A stretch of DNA of 18,709 nt, taken from NCBI GenBank assembly GCA_965363675.1, contig CBDTTW010000045.1:1-18709 (forward strand). Reading direction: 5' to 3'. Positions 6,383-14,209 of the stretch are shown here, one piece after another. How positions within the stretch are numbered: position 1 is the first letter of the stretch; every line of letters begins with the position of its first letter. Source of the DNA: CBDTTW01 sp965363675 (GTDB taxonomy: Bacteria > Bacteroidota > Rhodothermia > Rhodothermales > DASSAV01). The notes beneath the pieces were generated by a model, which worked only from the letters and a program-made list of their open reading frames with translations, was not told the DNA's origin and did no database searches. The position numbers and the translations under genes were made by a program.

Positions 6383-6949
6383 CGCGCTCCGTGGGCGGCG
6401 CGGCGGCGGCGGGTCGTCGGGCGGCGGCATGAGGGGGCGGCGCCACACCTCTACGTCGATCCACTTTCCGAACTTGTAGGCAATGCCGTCGTAGCGGCCG
6501 ATCCTCCGGAAGCCGCACCGCTCGTGGAAGCGGATGCTCTCCGGGTTCGGCAGCGCGATGACGGCGATGCTGTGGACGTATCCCGCCTCGGCCAGCGCGG
6601 CGTGCAGCCGGTCGTAGAGCAGGCGCCCGAGGCCCTGCCCCCGGCGCTCGGGGGCCGCGTACACGCTCACCTCGGCGGCCCAGCGGTAGGCGGCGCGGCT
6701 GCGGTGCGCCCCGGCATAGGCGTAGGCCTCTACGGCGCCCTCGGCGCTTACCGCAACGAGCCACGGGTAGCGCTCGGTGGTCTCGGCAAGGCGCGCCGCC
6801 ATCGCCGCCGCATCAGGCGGCGTTTCTTCGAGGCTCGCCGTGGTCGTGCAGACGTAGTGCGCGTAGATGCGGGCCATGGCCGGGGCGTCCTCCGGGGCGG
6901 CGTCGCGGATCAGCATCTGCCGAGCGGCAGCGGGGGGCGCCTCAGGCAT
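6368..6949 (-). CDS. GNAT N-acetyltransferase, phosphinothricin acetyltransferase-like
   Basis: 193 residues. DAAPEDAPAMARIYAHYV and the TASLEETPP segment match the N terminus of the PAT/MddA (YncA) branch of GNATs. The acetyl-CoA site R/QxxGxG/A is ERRGQGLGRLLYDRL (residues 101-115), preceded by the beta-4 strand AAEVSVYAAP. IALPNPESIRFHERCGF and YKFGKWIDVEVWRRPL are typical of the subfamily. Members acetylate small amines such as phosphinothricin, methionine sulfoximine or other amino acids. A Pro-rich tail (residues 175-185) is extra. The ATG at 6949 overlaps the end of the PhzF gene by 8 bases and has GGAG upstream with suitable spacing, suggesting translational coupling; Met12 at 6916 is the alternative. 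It is the last gene of the MBL-PhzF-GNAT set. Confidence 0.83.
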   Translation of the reverse strand: MPEAPPAAARQMLIRDAAPEDAPAMARIYAHYVCTTTASLEETPPDAAAMAARLAETTERYPWLVAVSAEGAVEAYAYAGAHRSRAAYRWAAEVSVYAAPERRGQGLGRLLYDRLHAALAEAGYVHSIAVIALPNPESIRFHERCGFRRIGRYDGIAYKFGKWIDVEVWRRPLMPPPDDPPPPRRPRSAQTGP

Positions 6950-7856
6950 GGAGCACTCCGCTGCTGATGCCTACGGCTTCGCCCCCAACATACACGGTCG
7001 TAATTGCGCCGCCGGCATGCTCGGCCTCGACGTGCAGGCGGCTCGGGCGCCCCATTTCGACGCCCTGCTCGATGACCCAGGCGGCCGGGCCGGGCGGCAG
7101 CGGGCGGCAAGCGTTCAGGTAGGCCGGCAGGGCGGCCGCCGCGCTGCCCGTCGCCGGGTCCTCCCCGACGCCCAGTTCGGGGGCGAACATGCGCGCGCGC
7201 ACGGGCGCCTCGGGGCGCTCGGGGTCGAAGGCAAACGCATACACCTGCGGCGCGGGGACGTGCGCCGCGAGGCGGGGCCAGGCGCCGGGGTCGAAGCAGG
7301 CGCGCCCGAGCGCGGCGCGGCCCCGGAGCGCCACGAACAGAAACGGCACGCCGCACGAGGCCGCCGCCGGCGCGAAGTCGCCGCCGAAGAGGTCGGCCGA
7401 ACCCAGCGAGAGGGCGGCCGCCGCTGCGGCGGCCTCCGGGAGGGCGGGCCACACGCGGGGGCGCAGATCGTTGCGCAGCCGCATGAACGCCGGGCGGCCG
7501 TCGCGCCGCCGGATATCGACGGCGACGGGGCCGATGCCTTCCTCCAGCACCAGGCGCTCAGGGGGCGCGCTGGACGCGCCCGGCAGGGCGGCGCGCCGGG
7601 CCAGCACGAAGGCCGCCCCGAGCGTAGGGTGCCCCGCAAACGGCAACTCGGCCGCCGGGGTGAAAATGCGCAGGCGTGCGTCGCAGCCGGAGCGCCCCGA
7701 CGGGTGGACGAAGACCGTCTCCGACAGGTTGAACTCGCGCGCAATCTGCTGCATCCGCTCGTCGGAGAGGCCGGCAGCTTCCGGGAAAACGGCGAGCGGG
7801 TTGCCGGTAAACGGCGTGTGGGTAAACACATCGACCGTTTCGAAGGCGTAGGGCAT
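6942..7856 (-). CDS. PhzF family isomerase/epimerase
   Basis: 304 residues, a normal PhzF length, with two diaminopimelate-epimerase-like halves. The family's catalytic acid/base Glu is Glu46 in EFNLSETVFV. AELPFAGHPTLGAAFVL and the C-terminal GEDPATGSAAAALPAYL are the standard substrate-binding loops. Start at 7856 because MPYAFETVDVFTHTPFTGNPLAVF is the canonical N terminus; the open frame upstream has no homology. PhzF itself isomerises dihydro-hydroxyanthranilate in phenazine synthesis, but no other phenazine genes are present, so this is a PhzF-like protein of unknown substrate. It lies 52 bases after the MBL-fold gene and overlaps the GNAT gene, so it is probably the middle cistron of a three-gene operon. 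Confidence 0.87.
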   Translation of the reverse strand: MPYAFETVDVFTHTPFTGNPLAVFPEAAGLSDERMQQIAREFNLSETVFVHPSGRSGCDARLRIFTPAAELPFAGHPTLGAAFVLARRAALPGASSAPPERLVLEEGIGPVAVDIRRRDGRPAFMRLRNDLRPRVWPALPEAAAAAAALSLGSADLFGGDFAPAAASCGVPFLFVALRGRAALGRACFDPGAWPRLAAHVPAPQVYAFAFDPERPEAPVRARMFAPELGVGEDPATGSAAAALPAYLNACRPLPPGPAAWVIEQGVEMGRPSRLHVEAEHAGGAITTVYVGGEAVGISSGVLHA

Positions 7857-7908
7857 GGCGGGGCAAAAGTAGGTGCGGCGGGGGGTCAAGATACGACCGC
7901 CGCGTCTG

Positions 7909-8835
7909 CTAGCGGCGGCGCAACGCCAGCCACAGCCCGCCCACGGCAAGGGCCCCCATCCCCGCCGCCGCGACTCCGCGCGAGAGTCCGCCGGGCGCAG
8001 GGGGGACATAGACGATGCCGTACTCGTTTGCGACGGCCGGCGAGCCCACGTACCGCCCGTGCGCAGGCATCCGCCGCTCGAAGTCGGCGGCCAGCGCCGC
8101 CAGGCCCGCGCGCAGCGCCTCGCCGCGCATCGGAACGCCGTGGCCCGTGGCTGCGATGTGCGGATCGAGCGCCGCGAGCGCGCGCACCGACGCCCCCGCC
8201 GCCCCCCAGTCCTGCGTGAAGTAGGCCGGGGGGCGGTGCACCTCGGGGGTGCGCGTGAGGTTGGCCGTGAGCGACTCGGCCTTGAGCGTCACGAAGGCAT
8301 CGCCGGCGAGCAGCGCGCGGTCGGAGGCGCGGAAGAACGAAACGTGCCCCGGCGTGTGGCCGGGCGTGAACACCACCTGCCAGCCCGGCAGGAACGGCGG
8401 CTCGTCGCCGAGGCGAAGCAGGTGCGGGCGAAAGTCGTACGGGCCGCGCCGGAAGGCGACGCCGAGCCAGGGCATGGCCCCGCCGCCGACCGTGGGATCT
8501 TGCGGCGGGTAGGGCGAAAGGCCGGTCAGGTAAGGCATCTCCATGGGGTGCGCGTACACGGGCGCCTCCCAGCGCTTGAGCAGCGCCCCGAGCGAGCCGA
8601 CGTGGTCCTGGTGGCCGTGCGTCAGCAGGATGGCCTGCGGCGCCTCGTCGGCGCCCCGCCAGGCGCACGCGGCCTCCACGAGGCGCCCGGCATAGCCCGG
8701 CAGGCCCGCATCGACGAGCACCCAGCCGCCGCTCTCGGGCGCATCGACGAGGTAGGCGTTGACGATGCCCGTCGGGACGCGGGCGATGCCGTCGGCGACA
8801 TCGAGGACGGCGGGGGAGGACGAGGCGGCGCGCAT
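7909..8835 (-). CDS. Metallo-beta-lactamase-fold hydrolase with C-terminal membrane anchor
   Basis: 308 residues from the ATG at 8835; a GTG at 8871 would add 12. The dizinc motif THGHQDH is at residues 72-78 (His73, His75, Asp77, His78), with further ligands His160 in FTPGHTPGH, Asp179 in LLAGDAF and His232 in AATGHGVP. This is the glyoxalase-II/lactonase-like branch, acting on thioesters, lactones or phosphoesters. The end is unusual for the soluble family: after about residue 280 there is a single hydrophobic segment GVAAAGMGALAVGGLWLAL followed by RRR, i.e. a likely tail anchor. It is the first gene of the MBL-PhzF-GNAT set and is divergent from the acyl-CoA dehydrogenase gene across 192 bases. 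Substrate is not predictable. Confidence 0.85.
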   Translation of the reverse strand: MRAASSSPAVLDVADGIARVPTGIVNAYLVDAPESGGWVLVDAGLPGYAGRLVEAACAWRGADEAPQAILLTHGHQDHVGSLGALLKRWEAPVYAHPMEMPYLTGLSPYPPQDPTVGGGAMPWLGVAFRRGPYDFRPHLLRLGDEPPFLPGWQVVFTPGHTPGHVSFFRASDRALLAGDAFVTLKAESLTANLTRTPEVHRPPAYFTQDWGAAGASVRALAALDPHIAATGHGVPMRGEALRAGLAALAADFERRMPAHGRYVGSPAVANEYGIVYVPPAPGGLSRGVAAAGMGALAVGGLWLALRRR

Positions 8836-9027
8836 GGGTGCGGGGGTTTCGTGGCAGCTTGCGGTGTGCACGCCGGGGACGGACGCCGGGTTGCCGGCGC
8901 GCGCGGTTCTTACAAGAGGTTTACCTGCGCCCCCGGCCTGGCCTTTCCTGCACGTCCGCGGCCGGGCGCGCAGGCGTATATTTCAGTCGGAGCCTCCGTT
9001 CCGGCGGCCCCCAAGCCTCTGAACCGT

Positions 9028-9897
9028 ATGGAAACCGCAGCATTCAGCGGCCATGTGGCCGTCGTCGGGGCGGGCGCAATGGGCGCCGGCATCGCCCAGG
9101 TGTTTGCCGTGAGCGGCCGCCGCGTGCGGCTCTTCGACGTAAGCGAGGCGGCGGTAAACCGCGGCCTCGGGGCGATGGCCTCCAGCCTGGAGCGCATCGT
9201 CCGCAAAGGCGCCCTCACGGCCGAGGCCGCCGAGGCGGCGCGCCGCCGCGTAGAGGGCGGGGCCGACCTGCCGGAGCGCCTCGACGGGGTGAACCTGGTG
9301 GTCGAGGCTGTCGCCGAGCAGCGCGAGACCAAGGCGGCGCTGTTCCGGCGCCTGGATGCCGCCGCGCCGCCGGAGACGATCTTCGCGAGCAACACCTCCT
9401 CGATCTCCATTACCTGGCTCGGCGCCCAGACCGGCCGCCCGGACCGGGTGATCGGGATGCACTTCTTCAACCCGGTTCCGGTGATGCCGCTCGTGGAGAT
9501 CGTGCGCGGGCTGGCGACCTCCGACGAGACGCACCGCCGCATCGCGGCTGAGACGGAGCGGCTGGGCAAAACGGCCGTCACGGTGCAGGACGCCCCCGGC
9601 TTCGTGGCGAACCGCATCCTGATGCCGATGATCAACGAAGCCGCCTACTGCCTGATGGAGGGCGTCGCAGAGGCCGCCGACATCGACCAGGTGATGAAGC
9701 TGGGCGCCGGGCACCCGATGGGGCCGCTCGCGCTGGCGGACCTCATCGGGCTGGACGTGTGCCTGAGCATCATGGAGGTGCTGCACCGCGACCTGGGCGA
9801 GGACAAGTACCGCCCCTGCCCGCACCTGCGGCGGCTGGTGGCCGCCGGAAGGCTGGGCCGCAAGTCCGGCGCGGGCTTCTTCGACTACGGCGCTTAG
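9028..9897 (+). CDS. hbd: 3-hydroxybutyryl-CoA (3-hydroxyacyl-CoA) dehydrogenase
   Basis: 289 residues, the size of the stand-alone enzyme rather than the FadB fusion. The NAD site VVGAGAMGAGIAQVFAVSG is at residues 12-30. The catalytic pair is His145 (GMHFFNPVPVMPL) and Glu157 (VEIVRG), and SNTSSISIT is the substrate loop. The C-terminal helical domain opens with DAPGFVANRILMPMINEA and includes HPMGPLALADLIGLD. The reaction is reversible NAD(P)-dependent oxidation of (S)-3-hydroxyacyl-CoA to 3-oxoacyl-CoA in beta-oxidation or butyrate-type metabolism. The open frame extends far upstream to 7873, but there it is antisense to PhzF and the MBL gene and carries no homology, so the ATG at 9028 is used. 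A TATATT at 8977-8982 may be part of its promoter. PaaH/MmgB-type roles are equally possible. It is convergent with phoH, 16 bases between stops. Confidence 0.9.
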   Translation: METAAFSGHVAVVGAGAMGAGIAQVFAVSGRRVRLFDVSEAAVNRGLGAMASSLERIVRKGALTAEAAEAARRRVEGGADLPERLDGVNLVVEAVAEQRETKAALFRRLDAAAPPETIFASNTSSISITWLGAQTGRPDRVIGMHFFNPVPVMPLVEIVRGLATSDETHRRIAAETERLGKTAVTVQDAPGFVANRILMPMINEAAYCLMEGVAEAADIDQVMKLGAGHPMGPLALADLIGLDVCLSIMEVLHRDLGEDKYRPCPHLRRLVAAGRLGRKSGAGFFDYGA

Positions 9898-9926
9898 CTT
9901 ATCCCTCGGAGGCTTATCCCTCCGAG
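9897..9926. repeat. 15-bp tandem duplication over the phoH stop codon
   Basis: 9897-9911 and 9912-9926 are adjacent copies of GCTTATCCCTCGGAG, differing at one base. On the minus strand each copy reads Ser-Glu-Gly-stop in the phoH frame, so the TAA at 9916-9914 is followed by a second in-frame TAA at 9901-9899. The first base of the repeat is also the last base of the dehydrogenase stop. Confidence 0.7.
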
Positions 9927-10903
9927 CGGCCGTGCGACCGGCCGTTGTCGTGCTGGTGGTAGACCTCGTAGGCTTCGATGATGTCCTTCACGAGGCGGTG
10001 GCGCACCACGTCGCCCTTGTCGAAATACACGAAGTCGATGCCTTCGACTTCCTGGAGGATGCGCCCGGCCTCGACGAGGCCGCTGTCCTCCAGCTTCGGC
10101 AAGTCGGTCTGGGTCACGTCGCCGGTGACGATGGCGCGGCTGTAGGCACCGAGGCGTGTCAGGAACATGCGCATCTGCTTCGTGGTGGCGTTCTGCGCCT
10201 CGTCGAGGATGACGAACGCCGAGTTGAGCGTACGGCCGCGCATGTAGGCGAGCGGCACGATCTCGACGATGTTCTGCTCCATGTAGCCGCGCAGCTTCTC
10301 GCGCGGGATCATGTCCTCCAGGGCGTCGTAAAGCGGGCGCAGGTACGGATCGACCTTTTCCTTGAGGTCGCCCGGCAGAAAGCCGAGGCGCTCGCCGGCC
10401 TCGACGGCGGGGCGCGCGAGCACGATGCGCTTGACCTGCCGCGACTTGAGCGCCGAGACGGCCAGGGCTACGGCCGTGTACGTTTTGCCGGTGCCCGCCG
10501 GGCCGATGGCGAACACGATGTCGTTGAGACGCGCCGACTCGACGAGGCGCGCCTGGTTGGGCGTTTTGGCCTTGACCGCGCCGCCGCCGGGCGTGAACAG
10601 CACCACGTCGCGGTTGTCCGGGGCGGCCGGCGAGCCGCCGCCGCCGAGCGTGAAGAGCGCCAGCACGGTGTCTACGTCGTTCTCGGTCAGGTTGCCGTTG
10701 CGGTTAAGCACCATGATCAGCTCGGAAAGCACGTCCTCGACGCGGCGGATCGAGTCCGGCTCGCCGCGCAGCAGCACCTGGTCGCCGCGCGCGGTGATCT
10801 GGGTGTCCGGAAAGGCGGCTTCCACCCGGCGCAGAAACATGTCGTTGAAGCCAAAGAGCAGCAGGGGCTCGGCGCCGACGAGTGAGAATCTTTTATCTGC
10901 CAA
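9914..10903 (-). CDS. phoH: PhoH family ATPase (PhoH/PhoL type)
   Basis: 329 residues. A KH-like N-terminal region (about residues 10-65, including FLRRVEAAFPDTQITARGDQ) precedes the ATPase domain. Walker A GPAGTGKTYTA is at 134-144, then VLARPAVEAGERLGFLPGDL. Walker B FVILDEAQNAT is at 230-240, followed by sensor-like VTGDVTQTDLP. This is the standard PhoH-like protein linked in other bacteria to RNA metabolism, often next to ybeY, which is not seen here. The start is an unusual TTG at 10903-10901: it is the only initiation codon giving the family N terminus (ADKRFSLVGAEPLLLFGFND), and GAGG lies 7 bases upstream. The C-terminal tail is His/Arg-rich (YHQHDNGRSHGRSEG). It is divergent from dapF. 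Confidence 0.9.
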   Translation of the reverse strand: MADKRFSLVGAEPLLLFGFNDMFLRRVEAAFPDTQITARGDQVLLRGEPDSIRRVEDVLSELIMVLNRNGNLTENDVDTVLALFTLGGGGSPAAPDNRDVVLFTPGGGAVKAKTPNQARLVESARLNDIVFAIGPAGTGKTYTAVALAVSALKSRQVKRIVLARPAVEAGERLGFLPGDLKEKVDPYLRPLYDALEDMIPREKLRGYMEQNIVEIVPLAYMRGRTLNSAFVILDEAQNATTKQMRMFLTRLGAYSRAIVTGDVTQTDLPKLEDSGLVEAGRILQEVEGIDFVYFDKGDVVRHRLVKDIIEAYEVYHQHDNGRSHGRSEG

Positions 10904-10939
10904 AAAGCGCCTCGGGATAAGGTTATTTTGGAGGCTTCG

Positions 10940-10965
10940 CGCCGCCCCTTCCTGGGGGGGCGGCG
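10940..10965. promoter_or_regulatory. GC hairpin in the phoH/dapF intergenic region
   Basis: CGCCGCCCC (10940-10948) and GGGGCGGCG (10957-10965) form a perfect 9-bp stem with an 8-base loop. It lies about 40 bases from either start codon in a 100-base divergent interval, so it would be in the leader of whichever transcript starts beyond it. It has no T-tract. Its role is unknown. Confidence 0.35.
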
Positions 10966-11003
10966 GCGGAAAGCTTCCGGCAACTACGGTGGGTAGTCAA
11001 TAT

Positions 11004-11885
11004 ATGCGCAGACGGCTTGTGCTGGAGTTTACCAAAATGAGCGGAGCGGGTAACGATTTCATCGTGATCGACAACCGCTTTTACCGGTTCACGCCCGACG
11101 AGCTGGGGGCCCTGGCCCTGCGGCTGTGCGCCCGCCGCGTCTCCGTCGGGGCAGACGGGCTGCTCGCGCTCGACGAGGCGGCCGAGGAGGGGGGCTGCGA
11201 CTTCCGGATGCGCTACTACAACGCCGACGGCTCGCTCGGGACGATGTGCGGCAACGGCGCCCGGTGCCTGGCGCGCTACGCCGCCGGGGCCGGCATGGGC
11301 GGCCCCGAGGGGCGGATGCGCTTCGAGTCGGACGCGGGCGTGTACGCCGTGGAAGCGCCGCCCGAGGACGGGGCCTCCGTGACGCTGCACGTGCCGCCCC
11401 CCCAACGCTTCCGGCGCGGCTTCCAGCCCGCCGGGGCGTCTGCCCTGGACGATTTGGCGCTGCCGTACGGGGCGCACTACCTGTGGACGGGCACCGAGCA
11501 TCTGGTGTGCTTCGTCGAGGATGCCGCCGCCGCGCCGGTGGCGCGCTGGGGGCCGGCGCTGCGCCGCGACCCCGGCTTGGGGGCGGCGGGCGCCAACGTC
11601 AACTTCGTGCAGGTGCTCTCCGAAGGCGGCGAGGGCATCCCGGCGCGCCTGCGGGTGCGCACCTACGAAAAGGGCGTCGAGGCCGAGACGCTCGCTTGCG
11701 GCACCGGGGCGATGGCGTCGGCGATTACGGCGCGCCTGGTGGGCGCCGTCCGGGCCTCGGCCGCCGCCGTGCACATGCCGGGCGGCGTGCTGGAGGTGGC
11801 TTTCCGGCCGCTTGCCGAGGGCGCCGAGGACGTGACGCTCTCGGGGCCGGCCGAGGTGGTCTACCGGGGCTCGCTGGAGCTGTGA
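11004..11885 (+). CDS. dapF: Diaminopimelate epimerase
   Basis: 293 residues. It interconverts LL- and meso-diaminopimelate, feeding peptidoglycan and lysine synthesis. Both catalytic cysteines are present: Cys82 in NADGSLGTMCGNGARCLA and Cys232 in AETLACGTGAMAS. FTKMSGAGNDFIVID and GANVNFVQV are the other family motifs. The protein is slightly longer than typical DapF because of an insertion around residues 113-165. The ATG at 11004 is used because the beta-strand LVLEFTKMSGAGNDF follows at once; the frame extends upstream to 10362 only as an antisense shadow of phoH. No Shine-Dalgarno sequence is visible, only an AT-rich TCAATAT immediately before the ATG. A long perfect hairpin follows the stop. 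Confidence 0.93.
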   Translation: MRRRLVLEFTKMSGAGNDFIVIDNRFYRFTPDELGALALRLCARRVSVGADGLLALDEAAEEGGCDFRMRYYNADGSLGTMCGNGARCLARYAAGAGMGGPEGRMRFESDAGVYAVEAPPEDGASVTLHVPPPQRFRRGFQPAGASALDDLALPYGAHYLWTGTEHLVCFVEDAAAAPVARWGPALRRDPGLGAAGANVNFVQVLSEGGEGIPARLRVRTYEKGVEAETLACGTGAMASAITARLVGAVRASAAAVHMPGGVLEVAFRPLAEGAEDVTLSGPAEVVYRGSLEL

Positions 11886-11896
11886 CCAACGGCAAA

Positions 11897-11925
11897 GGCC
11901 GCGCGCCCATCTCCGGCGCGCGGCC
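11897..11925. terminator. Bidirectional terminator-like hairpin between dapF and the PPIase gene
   Basis: GGCCGCGCGC (11897-11906) and GCGCGCGGCC (11916-11925) are perfect inverted 10-mers; an eleventh pair (11907 with 11915) leaves a 7-base loop. It starts 12 bases after the dapF stop and 35 bases after the opposing stop at 11961. On the plus strand CCCCAAA follows; on the minus strand only TTT, so the U-tract is poor. Confidence 0.6.
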
Positions 11926-11960
11926 CCCAAATGCCGCCCTGCAATGCATCTCGCTCCGGA

Positions 11961-14048
11961 TTACTGCTGGAAGCGGGCGCGGTGGTCCTCCACCTCGGCC
12001 TTCTCGCGCAGCGAGGCGAGCCACTGGCTGAGCACCGTGGAACGGCGCTGGCCGAGCAGTTCGTTCCGGATCTGCTCGCGCGCGCCGTCGGTGAGCGGAG
12101 CCGGCTCGTTGACGCGCACCGTCTGGACGATGTACGCGGCGTTCTCGCCCTCGACCACCCGGGAGGTCTGCCCGGCCTTGAGCCCGAGAGCCGTGCCGGT
12201 GAACTTGATCTCGCGGCCCAGGCCGGGGGCCACCGGGTTGTTGAACGTGATCTGCTGCGCATCGCCGACGGCCGTCCCGACGGCTCCGGCGACGGCTTCG
12301 AGGCTGCCGCCCTTCTGGAGCGCATCCTGGAGGCGCTTGGCAACGATCTCTTTCTTCTTGGCGATGCGCACGCGGGGCTCCAGCTCGGCCTTGACTTCCT
12401 CGAACGAACGGAAGCCGGCCGGCTTGACCTCCTGAAGGTGCGCCACGATGAACTGGTTGTTCAGCTCGATCACCTCGGAGACGGCGCCCGTCTCGGCTTC
12501 GGCCAGGAAGTTCATCAGGGCGCGGCTGTTGCCGATGCCGGGGATGAAGTCCTGCTTTTCCTCGATCTGGACGGTTTGCACCGGCAGCTTGCGGCGCTCG
12601 GCCTCGGCCTTGAAGTTGTTCGACTCGGCGGCGTAGTACTGGAGGTCGTCAAGCTGCTCCTCGATGGCCGTGAGCGTGCCTACGTCCGGGCGCACGCGCA
12701 GCGCATAGTCGGCCAGTCGCACCTCCTGCGTGGCTTTGTTGAGCACGCGGATGAGGTGGTAGCCGTACTGCGTGGCGACCGGCCCGACGACCTGGCCCAC
12801 GGGCGCGCCGAAGGCGGCGGCCTCGAAGGCCTCGACCATGCGGCCCTTGCCGAACCAGCCCAGGCTGCCCCCCTGGGCGGCGCTGCCGGGGTCCTGCGAG
12901 TACTGACGCGCCAGATCCGAGAAGTTGGCGCCGGCGGCGAGCTGCTGCTTCAGTTCGTTGACGCGCGCGAGCGCCTGGGCGCGGGCCGCCGGGTCGTTCT
13001 CGGGGGCCGTGATCAGGATGTGCTGCGCGCTGAGCGAGGGCTGCGCGGCCGGCTGCACCGCCTTCACCTTGACGAGGTGGCCTTCGTTGCCGGCCATGAC
13101 CGGCCCGAGCAAAGCGCCGGCGTTCGGGTTGGGGAAGATGAGGTTCGCCAGGGCCGGATCGAGCTCGGCGGCGCTGAAGAACTGCCCCGAGTACGGGCGC
13201 TCGCTGCCGTTCTGCGCCAGGAACAGCGAGTCGTCCTCGGCCGCCGCAAAGCGCTCCTTGACGCGCTGCAACTCCGACTTGATGAGCGCCGAGTCGGCGG
13301 CGGTGGCCTCCTTCGAGCGGACGACGTAGTTGACGGTGTAGGTCTTCTTACGCTCGAAGTCCTTCTTGTTCTCGTCGTAGAAGGCCCGGATGTCGGCGTC
13401 GGTCAGCGTGATCTGGGCGTCCGGCACGTCGGCGTAGCGCAGGGCGACGTAGCGGGCATCGACGCTGCGGTGGCGCTTGAGGTACTCGTTCTGCACGTCC
13501 TGGTCGGAGACGCGGACGGTGGCGCCGATGAGGTTTTGCAGCTTCTCGCGGCGGCGCTCGGTGCGCAGATAGGTTTCGAGCTGGATCCACTCGTCGCGGG
13601 CTTCCGGGTCGTCCACGAAGTTCTGGAGCAGCGTGCGGTTGACGCCGCCCTTGCCGTCGTTGAAGTACATGCCGATGACGGGGTGGGGGCGCTCGCCGAG
13701 CACCATGTTGTAGACTTCCTCGTCCGTCACCTCGATGCCGAGCCGGTCCATCTCGCGTTCGAGCAGCTTGTTCTCGACGAGCGCGTTAAAGACGCGGTCG
13801 CGTTCGAGGTCCACCATCTGCGGCGGCATGGCCTCGCCGGTCTGGGTCTGGTACTGCTGAAGCTGCGCGTCGAGCGCTCGGGAATACTCCTCGTACGTGA
13901 TCGGCTCGCCATCGACGTAGATGATGTTGGTGCCGGTCACGTTGCCCACGACATCGAAGGCGCCGGAATCCTGAAGCACCCAGATAATCCCGAAGGAAAT
14001 CACGAGAATCCATAGGATTACCCCGGTGTGCTCCCGGAGCTTGTTCAT
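11961..14048 (-). CDS. PpiD/SurA-type peptidyl-prolyl isomerase, membrane-anchored periplasmic foldase
   Basis: 695 residues. One N-terminal membrane anchor (GVILWILVISFGIIWVLQDS, about residues 9-28) is followed by a SurA-N-like helical region (VDGEPITYEEYSRALDAQLQ). A full parvulin domain lies near 338-437, from SAQHILIT through DLARQYSQDPGSAAQGGSLG to YGYHLIRVL. Weaker parvulin-like repeats flank it (GQFFSAAELDPALANLIF before and FIVAHLQEVKPAGFRSFEEV after), an arrangement like PpiD. It should assist folding of exported and outer-membrane proteins at the periplasmic face of the inner membrane. ATG 14048 (MNKLREH) or ATG 14057 (MGTMNKL) are equally possible. A longer frame to 14177 crosses an intrinsic terminator and is rejected. 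Stop is 75 bases from dapF, with a hairpin between. Confidence 0.88.
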   Translation of the reverse strand: MNKLREHTGVILWILVISFGIIWVLQDSGAFDVVGNVTGTNIIYVDGEPITYEEYSRALDAQLQQYQTQTGEAMPPQMVDLERDRVFNALVENKLLEREMDRLGIEVTDEEVYNMVLGERPHPVIGMYFNDGKGGVNRTLLQNFVDDPEARDEWIQLETYLRTERRREKLQNLIGATVRVSDQDVQNEYLKRHRSVDARYVALRYADVPDAQITLTDADIRAFYDENKKDFERKKTYTVNYVVRSKEATAADSALIKSELQRVKERFAAAEDDSLFLAQNGSERPYSGQFFSAAELDPALANLIFPNPNAGALLGPVMAGNEGHLVKVKAVQPAAQPSLSAQHILITAPENDPAARAQALARVNELKQQLAAGANFSDLARQYSQDPGSAAQGGSLGWFGKGRMVEAFEAAAFGAPVGQVVGPVATQYGYHLIRVLNKATQEVRLADYALRVRPDVGTLTAIEEQLDDLQYYAAESNNFKAEAERRKLPVQTVQIEEKQDFIPGIGNSRALMNFLAEAETGAVSEVIELNNQFIVAHLQEVKPAGFRSFEEVKAELEPRVRIAKKKEIVAKRLQDALQKGGSLEAVAGAVGTAVGDAQQITFNNPVAPGLGREIKFTGTALGLKAGQTSRVVEGENAAYIVQTVRVNEPAPLTDGAREQIRNELLGQRRSTVLSQWLASLREKAEVEDHRARFQQ

Positions 14049-14104
14049 TGTGCCCATCCGAAAGAACCCCCTCTCCTGAAAAGTCTGATCTGACTCGCTG
14101 AATA

Positions 14105-14130
14105 CAAAAAAACGCCAGGGCATGGCGCTT
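14105..14130 (-). terminator. Intrinsic terminator in the leader of the PpiD-like gene
   Basis: On the minus strand AAGCGCCA, loop TGCCC, then TGGCGTTT pair over 8 positions (one G-T), and the T-run reaches seven (14112-14106). This is a classic rho-independent terminator. It lies 190 bases past the sigma-factor stop and about 57 bases before the PpiD-like start, so it may end the sigma transcript or attenuate the PpiD-like gene. Confidence 0.7.
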
Positions 14131-14209
14131 ATGGCCGCCCTGTCTGCCGGCTCGGACCGCGCAGGCCGCGCTTCCACCAGAGGGCGTGCCCAATTTGGCA
14201 GAGAAGGCT

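Noticed and set aside
7873..9027. Upstream extension of the hydroxyacyl-CoA dehydrogenase frame
   Set aside because: The added 385 codons are antisense to PhzF and MBL coding sequence and look like shadow sequence. The NAD-binding motif starts right after the ATG at 9028.
11931..14015. Long plus-strand open frame of about 694 codons
   Set aside because: It is the reverse complement of the PpiD-like gene. Its translation is repetitive Leu/Val/Asp/Arg without domains, while the minus strand gives a clear parvulin protein.
14058..14177. N-terminal extension of the PpiD-like protein to 14177
   Set aside because: It would translate an intrinsic terminator hairpin and place extra residues before the membrane anchor.
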